From Paraburkholderia aspalathi (lineage in GTDB: Bacteria; Pseudomonadota; Gammaproteobacteria; Burkholderiales; Burkholderiaceae), in NCBI RefSeq assembly GCF_900116445.1, contig NZ_FPBH01000004.1, positions 124,001 through 188,000 on the forward strand: a stretch of DNA of 64,000 nt, written 5' to 3'. The notes beneath the pieces are model-generated. The model was given only the letters and a program-made list of their open reading frames with translations, was not told where the DNA came from and searched no databases. A program made the translations under genes and the position numbers. The first letter of the stretch is position 1. Each line of letters starts with the position of its first letter. Positions 49,174-57,031 of this stretch are shown in pieces.

Positions 49174-49220
49174 GTGGCTGCGCGCTTTACCTGCTTGCGC
49201 GCTCACGCTAGTGGTAGTGC

Positions 49221-51158
49221 TTATTCGCCGCTCGCCTGCGCATTGCTGCTGTCGAGCGAGCCGTAGAACTTCACCTTCGAACGGGCACGCAGCGATTCGA
49301 CGTAAGCCTCAGCGTCGGATTGCGCATCGACTTGCGCAATCTGCTGCTGCGCTGCAGCCAGACGCTGCGGATCGATAGGTGCGCTTGCAACGACCGCGTT
49401 CACGCGATAGATCGCATAACCGTCGCCGCCGAGGTCCACACCGACGTACGCAGGTAACTTTTGCGCGTCTGCCTTGTAGATTGCACTCAATGCAACCGGC
49501 GGCACACCTTGCGCGTCGTTGCGCGACACCTTCAGCGGCGACGAGAAGCCCGTCGTGGCCTTCGACTTATCGAGCTCCGCCAACTTCGCGATGCCTTCCT
49601 TGTGAGCGGCCTCGTTCGACTGAGCCGCGATCACTTTCTGACGCACCGCGTCCTTGACGGCGTCGAGCGCCGGCACGGCTGCAGCTTTGTAATCCGTCAC
49701 GCGCGCCGCGATCAACGTGTTACCGCCGACATCGATCGCTTGCGTGTTGTTGCGCGCGGTGACTGCATCGCTCGCGAACACCGCAGCGAGGAACTTCGCG
49801 TTGTTCAGCGGGCTGTCAGGCGGCAGCTTCGGATCCGGCTGCGGCGTGACCGTGGCCGTTTGCAGTTGCAGCTTGTACTTGTCGGCAGCCGGCTGCAGGC
49901 TCTTCGCCTTCTCGTAAACGATCGACGTGAAGCCTTCCGAGTCGTCGCTGAATGCCTTGCTCGCCAACTGCGTTTTCAGGTCTTTTGCGATTTGATCTTT
50001 CACTTCGTCGAACGGCTTGGTGACGGCCGGCTTCACGTCCGTGACCTTGACGATGTGATAGCCGAAATCGGTCTGCACGATGCCGCTGACTTCGTCTTTC
50101 TTGAGACCGAACACGGCGTCGTCGAATGCCTGGCCACCAGCGATCATGCCGCGACCGAAGTAACCCAGATCACCGCCCTTCGACGCCGAACCCGGATCCT
50201 GCGAATTCTGCTGCGCGATCTGCGCGAACTGGTCCGGATGCGCCTTGACCTGTGCGAGCACCTCGTCGGCCTTCTGCTTTGCCTTGGCCTTGTCAGCTGC
50301 GCTTGCATCTTTTGGCGCGGCGATCAGGATGTGGCTCGCGCGCACCTGGCCGTCCGTACGGTAATGCGCGATGTTGTCGTCGTAGTACTTTTTCAGATCA
50401 GCATCGCTCGGCTGCACAGCAGCCGACAACGTTGCCGGCGACATCACAAGGTACTGGATCGTTGCCGTGGCGGGCGTGGCGAAGTCGTTGCGATGCGCGT
50501 CGTAATACGCCTGAAGTTGCGCGTCCGTGGGCTGCACCTTCGCTGCATAGTCGCGCGGATGGAACGCAATGCCCTGCACTTCGCGTTGCTGTTCGGCGAG
50601 CTCAGTGAGATGCTGGGCGAGCGTCTTCGACGTGAAGGCGCTGCCTTGAATGCTTGCAGGCAACTGCTGCGTGGCAATGCTGTAACGCACACGTTCGTCG
50701 TACTGATCGGGCGTCATGCCTTGCATCGCGAGCAGCTGCTTGTAGCGGTCGACGTCGATCGAGCCGTCAGGATTCTTCAGCGACGAGATCACCGGATCGT
50801 TCAACAGCACACGGCGCACGGCGTCGTCAGACGCGGTCAGATGCAGGCGCTGTGTTTCATCAGCCAGCACGCGCTGCTCGATCAGACCGTCGAGCATTTC
50901 GCTACGGCGCGCAGGCGTATCAAACGACTTCATGTCGAACTGCGCACCGAGCATTTGACGGGCTCGGTCGAGTTGCTGACGCATCGCGTCGTCATACTCT
51001 GCGCGAGTAATCTTGTGGCCGTTGACGCTGGCGACGTTTGCACTTTCGTCAAAGAAGCCGCGGAAGCCTTGAATACCCACAAAACCCAACCCCGGCACAA
51101 TGACGAGGATGAGCATGAACATCATCAGGCGTTTGTGATTGCGGAAAAAATCGAGCAT
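49221..51158 (-). CDS. ppiD: PpiD-like periplasmic chaperone / peptidyl-prolyl isomerase
   Basis: PpiD is anchored in the inner membrane and helps freshly exported proteins fold near the Sec translocon. The 645-residue protein begins MLDFFRNHKRLMMFMLILVIVPGLGFVGI, a single membrane anchor. The SurA_N-like helical region follows (SVNGHKITRAEYDDAMRQQL). The parvulin core is in the middle (RASHILIAAPKDA, DPGSASKGGDLGYFGRG, TDFGYHIVKVTDV), with a second degenerate isomerase domain after it. It lies just downstream of tRNA-Asp, an arrangement common in Burkholderiaceae. Antisense frames across it are artefacts. Confidence 0.95.
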   Translation of the reverse strand: MLDFFRNHKRLMMFMLILVIVPGLGFVGIQGFRGFFDESANVASVNGHKITRAEYDDAMRQQLDRARQMLGAQFDMKSFDTPARRSEMLDGLIEQRVLADETQRLHLTASDDAVRRVLLNDPVISSLKNPDGSIDVDRYKQLLAMQGMTPDQYDERVRYSIATQQLPASIQGSAFTSKTLAQHLTELAEQQREVQGIAFHPRDYAAKVQPTDAQLQAYYDAHRNDFATPATATIQYLVMSPATLSAAVQPSDADLKKYYDDNIAHYRTDGQVRASHILIAAPKDASAADKAKAKQKADEVLAQVKAHPDQFAQIAQQNSQDPGSASKGGDLGYFGRGMIAGGQAFDDAVFGLKKDEVSGIVQTDFGYHIVKVTDVKPAVTKPFDEVKDQIAKDLKTQLASKAFSDDSEGFTSIVYEKAKSLQPAADKYKLQLQTATVTPQPDPKLPPDSPLNNAKFLAAVFASDAVTARNNTQAIDVGGNTLIAARVTDYKAAAVPALDAVKDAVRQKVIAAQSNEAAHKEGIAKLAELDKSKATTGFSSPLKVSRNDAQGVPPVALSAIYKADAQKLPAYVGVDLGGDGYAIYRVNAVVASAPIDPQRLAAAQQQIAQVDAQSDAEAYVESLRARSKVKFYGSLDSSNAQASGE

Positions 51159-51212
51159 GCGTGAGGGAGTGCCAAAAACAGAACGCCCGATCTTACAACA
51201 GCGGGCAATAAA

Positions 51213-51236
51213 AAAGGCGAACCGGAGTTCGCCTTT
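51213..51236 (-). terminator. Terminator of the tRNA-Asp transcript
   Basis: Inverted repeat AAAGGCGAAC / GTTCGCCTTT (10-bp stem, four-base loop CGGA), followed on the minus strand by a T-run. It stands between tRNA-Asp and ppiD. Confidence 0.85.
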
Positions 51237-51245
51237 CGTGGATAC

Positions 51246-51322
51246 TGGCGGAGTGGACGGGACTCGAACCCGCGACCCCCGGCGTGACAGGCCGGTATTC
51301 TAACCGACTGAACTACCACTCC
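51246..51322 (-). tRNA. tRNA-Asp (anticodon GTC)
   Basis: The minus strand folds into a complete 77-base cloverleaf starting GGAGTGG and ending CCACTCC-GCCA, with an encoded CCA. The anticodon GTC is at 51288-51286 and the T-arm contains GGTTCGAGTCC. The gene is intact. A 20-base tRNA 3' end fragment lies 47 bases upstream of its 5' end. Confidence 0.96.
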
Positions 51323-51369
51323 TTATACTGCACTTGTACTAAACAGAACCACTATGCCAAATCTGAAAC

Positions 51370-51389
51370 TGGTGGGTGCTGAGGGGTTC
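51370..51389 (-). repeat. tRNA 3'-end fragment, probable island attachment site (tRNA-Val-like)
   Basis: On the minus strand these 20 bases read as the end of a tRNA: part of the T-loop and T-stem (GAAC CCCTC), the acceptor strand AGCACCC, a discriminator A and CCA. The bases before it do not continue the cloverleaf. A tRNA whose acceptor is GGGTGCT...AGCACCC is most likely tRNA-Val. A copied 3' end next to intact tRNA-Asp is what remains at one end when an island integrates into tRNA-Val. Confidence 0.7.
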
Positions 51390-51732
51390 TAGGAAGCCCT
51401 CGCCCGGCTTGTAGGACAAGGCTTTGCCGCAGTTCGATCCTGCAAATACAACGAAAAATACAACGAGCAGAGATTTTGCCTCGAATGTCGCTAGGCCGCA
51501 ACAGAAATTTGCTCTTCTCCGATTCCGCGGAACGGAATCGGGAATATCGCCTGGTGTCGACCAGAAGCGGTCTCTTGTGATGGCGGGTCACATGTTCGCT
51601 TTGGTTCCGATGTCGGCCGGCTGACATATACGAGCGACCACGTGGGATGCGAGACCGGCGCGGAACTAGCATCCACATTCAATGGCGTATATTCGACAGC
51701 CATAGATAACGATTCCGACAAAGGGTTGCCAG
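51390..51732. other. Stretch between the tRNA fragment and the Shedu gene, no gene recognised
   Basis: No integrase gene is found in these 343 bases, although one would be expected near an island end. Several short open frames occur on the minus strand without a recognisable product. A short T-arm-like sequence (GCAGTTCGATCCTGC, about 51427-51441) does not extend into a cloverleaf. The promoter of the Shedu gene should be near the right end. Confidence 0.4.
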
Positions 51733-53166
51733 ATGGCAAATGGAACGGGTGGAGTTGCGGTCGCGCCGCAGCCATTTAGTGATGACGACGTGCTGGAAGC
51801 ACACTTCCACTTGGAAGCGGCGACAGAGGGCACCGAGCATGCACGAAAGCTCTTCCTGCGAACGTACAGGCTCGCTAACGCTCAGACGAGGACTTGGCAT
51901 GCAATGCCAGAGGAAGAATGGCCGCTGCTGGCGACCGTCCTTCCGAACAGAATTATCATGCGGCCGATCCATGTGAATCCGCATGCGCAGCGCTACCTGA
52001 CCCCAAAGAACGGGTGTTTCGCTACAGTCATCTACATCGATGAGGAAGGCGACGAGTTGCCGGATGACGCTGAAGCTGCCGCGTTGCGCGTTGAATCACG
52101 CTTAGTCTGGGGTCTCTTTGACCCTCCCGGTAATGGCCTCGGTCTGAACAGGAATCTTGACCCTGTGTGGCAAGGTCTATCGCGGATTCAGCACGCCGAA
52201 GTCCTGGTGATCAGCCGGCACCCGGAAATGCACGCTAAGGACGGCGTGATTTCGATTGGCACGCAGGAAGTCGACAGGCTGCGCCGCGCCTTCAATCGGG
52301 TCACGACGAACGGCCGTAAGCTTATTCGTCAAACAAAGCAAGGCATTGTGCACGACGACATGCTCACAAGGCTTGATCCCGAACGATTCCGACGAGTCGT
52401 GCAGGTGAACCCACCCCTGGCCGAGGTTCGACGCGAGGGGGCGAAGCAGGCTGCAGCGCGAGAGCGTGCCGAGCGTCGCTCCAACGTGCAGGCCGTGCGC
52501 AAGCAGCTCGGTGAGCTAGTGACGGAGGCTCCCCAGGAGCTGATGATGCTGCATGCCGAGATTGAACGGGTGACGCTCGCGACTATGATTGAGGCATTCA
52601 AGGCGAAGTTCACCAGTAAGCTTACCGAACCAGACTGGCAGGCATTCTTCGAGCAGAACAAGCTCGTCCTAAGCATGGCTTTTGCGCGTCCCGTCGAGCT
52701 GACTCATACGCAATTCCACGCAAAGGGTTCTACCTTGACCGGTTCAGGTGCTCAGATCGGCGACTTCCTGTTCAGGGAATATGGCCAAGCACTCGCCATT
52801 GTTGAAATTAAAACTCCGGAGACGGCCTTGCTACAGGGCACGGCCTACCGCGGGCAGGATGTCTTTGGGCCGAACTCGGAGCTCTCTGGTGCGGTGAGCC
52901 AAGTGCTGTTTCAGCAGAGCGAGCTTAGGCAACGCTGGATGACTCATGTAAACGACAATCCGGCACTGCGCCCGTCCGGTGCCGATGTCATCAAATGCGT
53001 GGTCATCGCAGGCCGCCTGCCCACCGATCCAAGCAAACTGCGCAGCTTTGAGGTGTTCCGAAACGCGTGCAAGGACGTTGACATCGTTACCTTTGACGAA
53101 CTGCTAGCGAAGCTCGAGTTCCTGTACAAGCAACTGACTCCGAAGCCTGAACCAGACCTGTTCTGA
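51733..53166 (+). CDS. sduA: Shedu-type (DUF4263) anti-phage nuclease
   Basis: This appears to be a single-gene Shedu defence protein of 477 residues. The C-terminal DUF4263 domain (about residues 295-470) holds a PD-(D/E)XK-like nuclease core: Asp344 in IGDFLFREYG, then Glu358 and Lys360 in LAIVEIKTPETALL, followed by YRGQDVFGPNSELSGAVSQV and a QQSELRQ helix. These phrases are hallmarks of SduA. The N-terminal 290 residues form a variable sensing part with a charged, probably helical linker (about residues 225-290). AAGGG precedes the ATG. It sits in an island next to the tRNA fragment, as defence genes often do. Confidence 0.85.
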   Translation: MANGTGGVAVAPQPFSDDDVLEAHFHLEAATEGTEHARKLFLRTYRLANAQTRTWHAMPEEEWPLLATVLPNRIIMRPIHVNPHAQRYLTPKNGCFATVIYIDEEGDELPDDAEAAALRVESRLVWGLFDPPGNGLGLNRNLDPVWQGLSRIQHAEVLVISRHPEMHAKDGVISIGTQEVDRLRRAFNRVTTNGRKLIRQTKQGIVHDDMLTRLDPERFRRVVQVNPPLAEVRREGAKQAAARERAERRSNVQAVRKQLGELVTEAPQELMMLHAEIERVTLATMIEAFKAKFTSKLTEPDWQAFFEQNKLVLSMAFARPVELTHTQFHAKGSTLTGSGAQIGDFLFREYGQALAIVEIKTPETALLQGTAYRGQDVFGPNSELSGAVSQVLFQQSELRQRWMTHVNDNPALRPSGADVIKCVVIAGRLPTDPSKLRSFEVFRNACKDVDIVTFDELLAKLEFLYKQLTPKPEPDLF

Positions 53167-53417
53167 CCCAGAGACCCGCCCGGTAATGTCGGACGCGCTG
53201 GATGCACTGCCATGCTACTAGACGCTGCCATTTTCCCTCCCTTTAACGCTGTCGCAAGGACGTCAGTATGCGTGTGCAGGAATACGCTGGATGCGGCTGT
53301 CGAACAGACGAATGGGCAAGTGAAATGACGATACGCCACGGCACGCCCGGCTCCAGTGAAAACGGCTTTTGCGGGCGACAGACGCTGGTCCTTGTCTCGC
53401 GGCTGGCAAATGCTAGC

Positions 53418-54317
53418 TCAGACGTCGCGCAGCAGACGCACGCGATACCGGTGCCATACCAGCGCGCCGTCCGTGCGTCTAGGGCTGCGCCTGGGATGGT
53501 CAAAAAGCAGACCGGCCTGCGCAGGATAGGCACTCGCGAAGACGGCGGCCGCGATTCCACACGGCTTCGGACCGATGGGGACAATAAACATCCGCTTGCC
53601 GACACCCAGCGACGCTCTTGTTCGTTCAAGACATTCGAATGCGGCTTCCGGATCATTCGCGGAGCAGTATTCGATTACCAGCGGGCCTTGCTGCAGCCTC
53701 GGTAGATGCGGAATGATGGCGTCGAGTTCCCATCCGGGGCGATACGCCGGAATTCCAAAGACCACTTTGACTTCCTTGTCTGCGATCATCTGGTGCTCTT
53801 CAAGGGCCCGGTCGAGTCTTTCTGGTTCAAAGCCCAGAAAGAACACACCGGCCTCGAGATCGTCACTGCCCAGATCAACGACCGAGCGAGGTATGGGCTG
53901 ATAGCCTTGAGTGGTCTCGGTGAGCGCAAACTGATCGCCTCCAGGATGCGTGCGGGTGTAACTTTCAGGCTCCACGTAGACCACCTCGATCGTGCCCGAC
54001 TGCATCTCCACCAGCCCGCTCACCAGCGCGAACAGCTCCGCATATCCGAGTGTCGTCGCTTCGAGCACAACGGTCGACGTGTCATAGGCTGAAAGGATCT
54101 GTCCGATTCCGTCCGCATTGGAGATCCGGTCGCCAATCGAGATGGTCATGTCTTCGACGTTGTACCGTACGGGAACATGCACACACCCTTCGCCCCACGC
54201 GGCAACCACCAGCTCACCACGCGCGTCAATGACATCTCCGTGGAACAGCGTAATTTGCGGCCTGACACCCAATGCGTCAGCGCTCGGTGCGGTCGAAGTA
54301 TCAAAACGGATCAACAT
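53418..54317 (-). CDS. Unrecognised protein with two Rossmann-like halves, next to the defence gene
   Basis: I do not recognise this 299-residue protein. Hydrophobic strand-turn-helix patterns occur twice: STVVLEATTLGYAELFALV with IEVVYVEPESY (about residues 82-120), and RMFIVPIGPKPCGIAAAVF with GLLFDHPRRSPRRTDGALVW near the end. This suggests an alpha/beta fold with two similar halves, broadly like ligand-sensing CARF or SAVED domains, but that is only pattern impression. No signal peptide or membrane span. The ATG lies three bases after the TGA of a broken upstream gene (54321), which implies translational coupling in an ancestral operon. It is convergent with the Shedu gene. Confidence 0.6.
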   Translation of the reverse strand: MLIRFDTSTAPSADALGVRPQITLFHGDVIDARGELVVAAWGEGCVHVPVRYNVEDMTISIGDRISNADGIGQILSAYDTSTVVLEATTLGYAELFALVSGLVEMQSGTIEVVYVEPESYTRTHPGGDQFALTETTQGYQPIPRSVVDLGSDDLEAGVFFLGFEPERLDRALEEHQMIADKEVKVVFGIPAYRPGWELDAIIPHLPRLQQGPLVIEYCSANDPEAAFECLERTRASLGVGKRMFIVPIGPKPCGIAAAVFASAYPAQAGLLFDHPRRSPRRTDGALVWHRYRVRLLRDV

Positions 54318-54320
54318 TGG

Positions 54321-54455
54321 TCACAGGAGGTCCAGTTGGTGGAACTCGGTATCAGGAAGATTCCGTGCGAAGACCCGGGCAAGATCGCGGAAGTCCCCCT
54401 CGGTGCCCATCGCAAGCGTGTGGAACTGTTCGACGGTCAGATCGATCTTGCGCTT
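54321..54455 (-). pseudogene. 3' remnant of an unidentified gene, once upstream of the Rossmann-like protein
   Basis: The last 44 codons of a minus-strand frame (ending RDLARVFARNLPDTEFHQLDLL then TGA) look like a genuine protein tail. Upstream the frame turns into antisense of the mlaA remnant, so the body of the gene has been lost. Its stop is three bases before the ATG of the next gene, as in a tight operon. The family is not identifiable from this piece. Confidence 0.5.
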
Positions 54456-54707
54456 GCGACGATAGCCGACTACGGTCTGCTCAATCCATTCTCGGCGGCA
54501 TCGCTGCCCGTCCAGGCCGCAGTGGGCGGCACTCACCTCATCAGCAACCGCGCCGACCTGCTGAGCGCTTCGAATCTGCTCTCGCAAGCGGCGCTCGACG
54601 AGTATTCCTTCACGCGCAATCTTTATCTGCAAAGGCGGCGCGCGCTTTCATCGAAACCGGGCGACCCCGCAACACTCCCCGCCTATGGCGACACCGCATC
54701 CCGGTAG
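54456..54707 (+). pseudogene. 3' remnant of mlaA (VacJ) lipoprotein gene
   Basis: The plus-strand frame here encodes THLISNRADLLSASNLLSQA followed by ALDEYSFTRNLYLQRRRAL and a short tail to TAG. This is the conserved C-terminal region of MlaA, the outer-membrane lipoprotein of the phospholipid retrograde transport system. The signal peptide, lipobox and most of the protein are missing; the frame continues upstream to 54177 but without MlaA resemblance. It abuts the broken minus-strand gene, so a recombination junction lies near 54456-54500. Confidence 0.62.
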
Positions 54708-54764
54708 GCCTTGAGCCCGCGCAAAGACGGCCGGCAAAATGCGCCGGTAAGTGTCGGGTAAGCC

Positions 54765-55160
54765 ATGCACGCTCAGCATGACGGTTATGTCTATTCGGCG
54801 GCGAACCCGCGTGTCATGAAACTCACCACTGCAACAGCGCTGCGCGCAAACATTGTGCTCTTCTTGGTTTCCACAGGCATAGCCATCATCCCCTGCCTGA
54901 GCCTTGACTTGCTGTTCGGCCTGCCCGACAGCGGTACTGCCACGTTGCCCTTCCAGGGTGGCACCTTTGCCGTGGCACTTCTGATCATGCTGCTGCTGCT
55001 GCGCTGGTGGGCGCGGAGAGCGTTCGATGCTGCCGTAGTGGCATGCAAGGTTGAAGTGCGTAAACAACCCGGCGTTAAACCACTGATTGCCGATGATTGT
55101 CGCCGTGCGTGGCTGGTCCAGTTGCACCTCGAACTGCATGGTCGTCAATGTGGCGACTGA
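54765..55160 (+). CDS. Possible small membrane protein
   Basis: A 131-residue frame with two strongly hydrophobic stretches: ANIVLFLVSTGIAIIPCLSL (about residues 28-47) and FAVALLIMLLLLRWWARRAF (about residues 68-87). The remaining C-terminal 40 residues are polar and do not resemble a known domain, and the reading frame might be disturbed there. The start could be the ATG at 54816 (MKLTTATALRA). No family recognised. It lies just before the acyltransferase gene on the same strand. It may be a remnant. Confidence 0.35.
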   Translation: MHAQHDGYVYSAANPRVMKLTTATALRANIVLFLVSTGIAIIPCLSLDLLFGLPDSGTATLPFQGGTFAVALLIMLLLLRWWARRAFDAAVVACKVEVRKQPGVKPLIADDCRRAWLVQLHLELHGRQCGD

Positions 55161-55268
55161 TTTCGCCTGGCGAACCGGCGGCAGCACCCGTTCTTCACGA
55201 CTCGCGCTGCCCCACGCTCCGGAACCCGATATGAGGGGCGCCGGACAGCCCTTTAGACGGAAACAATC

Positions 55269-56144
55269 ATGAAAACGCTCGGGTATTGTCTGCTCGTCGG
55301 TTTGCTGCGGCTCCTGTCAGTCCTGCCGTACCCGCTGGTTGCCCGCGCCGGCAGCGGTCTCGGCGCAGCGCTGTATCTGATACCAAGCCGTCGCAAACAC
55401 GTGGCGCTCGTCAATCTGCGGCTGTGTTTTCCGCTGAAAACCGAGCATGAGCGCGAGCGTCTTGCGCGCGCGCATTTCCAGCATGTCGTGCGCAGCTATC
55501 TGGAGCGAGGGCTTCAGTGGTTCGGGAGCGCCCGCGCGATTGACCGGATGGTCGAGATGGACAGCCGCATCGACCTCCACGATCCGCACGCCCCACCGAC
55601 GATTTTCATGGGCTTCCACTTCGTCGGCATCGAGGTGGGTTGCATGCTGTATTCCTCTCAACTGCCCGTCGCGGCGCTCTACACGCGCATGTCGAATACG
55701 CGCGTCTGCGAGCTCGCAAAACGTCAGCGTGGACGGTTCGGCGCGAACATGATCGAGCGTAGTTCGAGCGCGAAACACATCGTGAAGCTCTTGCGCTCAG
55801 GCACTCCAGTAATGCTGGCTGCGGACATGGACCATGGCACTTCGGGTTCCGTGTTTGCCGCGCTGTTCGACGTGCCGGCATGTACGCTCACCTCCGTATC
55901 ACGGCTCGCAAAACTCGGGGGCGCGCGCGTCGTGCCCTTCGTAACCGAGGTGTTGCCGAAATTTCGCGGCTACAGGCTCACCATCTTTGAGCCGCTCGAA
56001 AACTATCCTACGGACAGCGAGTCGCACGACGCACGCACGATGAATGCCTTCCTTGAGCGGCAAATCCTACGCTTTCCCGAGCAGTATTACTGGGTGCACA
56101 GGCGCTTCAAACATCGTCCGGCAGGTATGCCGGCGGTCTATTGA
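55269..56144 (+). CDS. LpxL/HtrB-family lipid A acyltransferase
   Basis: This is an inner-membrane-associated acyltransferase of 291 residues, in the family that adds a secondary acyl chain to lipid A or acylates related lipids. An N-terminal hydrophobic anchor (LGYCLLVGLLRLLSVLPYPL) leads to the catalytic HX4E motif at His117-Glu122 (GFHFVGIE). The downstream pattern continues with MLAADMDHGTSGSVFAALFD, RVVPFVTEVLP and the C-terminal EQYYWVHRRFKHRP. It is clearly a complete gene. The glycosyltransferase gene starts 17 bases after its stop. As an island-borne paralogue it may alter the cell surface. Confidence 0.88.
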   Translation: MKTLGYCLLVGLLRLLSVLPYPLVARAGSGLGAALYLIPSRRKHVALVNLRLCFPLKTEHERERLARAHFQHVVRSYLERGLQWFGSARAIDRMVEMDSRIDLHDPHAPPTIFMGFHFVGIEVGCMLYSSQLPVAALYTRMSNTRVCELAKRQRGRFGANMIERSSSAKHIVKLLRSGTPVMLAADMDHGTSGSVFAALFDVPACTLTSVSRLAKLGGARVVPFVTEVLPKFRGYRLTIFEPLENYPTDSESHDARTMNAFLERQILRFPEQYYWVHRRFKHRPAGMPAVY

Positions 56145-56161
56145 AATCCAGGGGCCATGTC

Positions 56162-57031
56162 ATGAAAGTCGCCGTATGCCTGACCACGTTTAACCGCATC
56201 GACTGTGCGCGCATCTCGATGGAGATCATCAAATTGAACTGGCAACGAACGTGGCCGGTCGTACATGCGTGTTCTCACGCCACTTACGAACCCTATCTGG
56301 AAGATCTGCTCCTGCGACGGCCACCACGCCCCTTGACGACAGGGGCACTCGACCTCCTGGTGGCTTCGATCCAGAGCGCGGTTGAACGTTTCGATCCCGA
56401 CTTCGTTGTGCACCTTGAAGCAGATACCTGGATCATGGACCAACAAGTCATCATCCGATATCTGCACAAGTTGCGGGCCGATTCGGACTCGGTGATCGCG
56501 GCCTCTTCCTGGAGCGACGATCGCGCACCTGCATGGAAACACTCCCAGAAATTGGGCAAACGGGAGCGCCATGCACTTGCGCGCATCTTGAGGCCACTGG
56601 GTTTCGGATATGGCATCCGCCAGACCCGGACCATTTCCACGCAGTTCTTCGTCGCGAAAGTAACGCCTGTGTTCGTGCAGATGATCTCAGAACTCCGTGC
56701 TCGCGAGCGTGATTTCCTCGAAAAGGTGCTTTATTCAAAGGTCATCCGGCATTTCGGAGCGAAAGCAATTGTAGGGATGCCCGAGCGGGAACCCGTTCAT
56801 CCGGGATTCCGCAATACCTGCGAAGCACTGAGCCTGTACTGCCAGCATTGGCCAAGTGGCGAGGATGCGCCGTCGCTCGATAAAGAACCGCTCATCGATC
56901 CCGCCGACCGGCCTCATGGGAAAAAGGAGAGTCTGGCGGCAGCGCGATTCGCGCTGCAGGGCCCTTACATGCAACGGCTGCTGGAGAGTGGCGATTTACG
57001 ATACTACAACGGCGATGCGCGACGGTCGTGA
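56162..57031 (+). CDS. Probable GT-A glycosyltransferase
   Basis: A 289-residue cytoplasmic protein starting MKVAVCLTTFNRIDCARISM, the opening beta strand of GT-A sugar transferases. HLEADTWIMD near residues 84-93 has Glu86-Ala-Asp88 in the place of the metal-binding DXD. The rest is not close to a named family. AGGGG precedes the ATG at 56162; a TTG at 56141 overlapping the previous stop is also possible. It sits between the lipid A acyltransferase and a GT9 heptosyltransferase, overlapping the latter by four bases, so it probably acts on lipopolysaccharide or a related glycan. Confidence 0.7.
   Translation: MKVAVCLTTFNRIDCARISMEIIKLNWQRTWPVVHACSHATYEPYLEDLLLRRPPRPLTTGALDLLVASIQSAVERFDPDFVVHLEADTWIMDQQVIIRYLHKLRADSDSVIAASSWSDDRAPAWKHSQKLGKRERHALARILRPLGFGYGIRQTRTISTQFFVAKVTPVFVQMISELRARERDFLEKVLYSKVIRHFGAKAIVGMPEREPVHPGFRNTCEALSLYCQHWPSGEDAPSLDKEPLIDPADRPHGKKESLAAARFALQGPYMQRLLESGDLRYYNGDARRS

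Noticed and set aside
49461..51164. 567-codon plus-strand frame over ppiD
   Set aside because: Antisense to the well-supported ppiD, with no recognisable domain and biased composition.
51427..51441. T-arm-like GCAGTTCGATCCTGC on the plus strand
   Set aside because: No acceptor, anticodon or D arm can be built around it; a chance match or a very old remnant.
53268..53705. 145-codon plus-strand frame overlapping the end of the unrecognised island protein
   Set aside because: Composition is typical of an antisense shadow, with no motif or good start site.
54326..54338. Perfect AGGAGG with a GTG start on the plus strand at 54339
   Set aside because: The frame that follows only becomes protein-like (MlaA tail) after about 54500, and the first part is antisense to a better minus-strand protein tail. 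The AGGAGG is probably chance.
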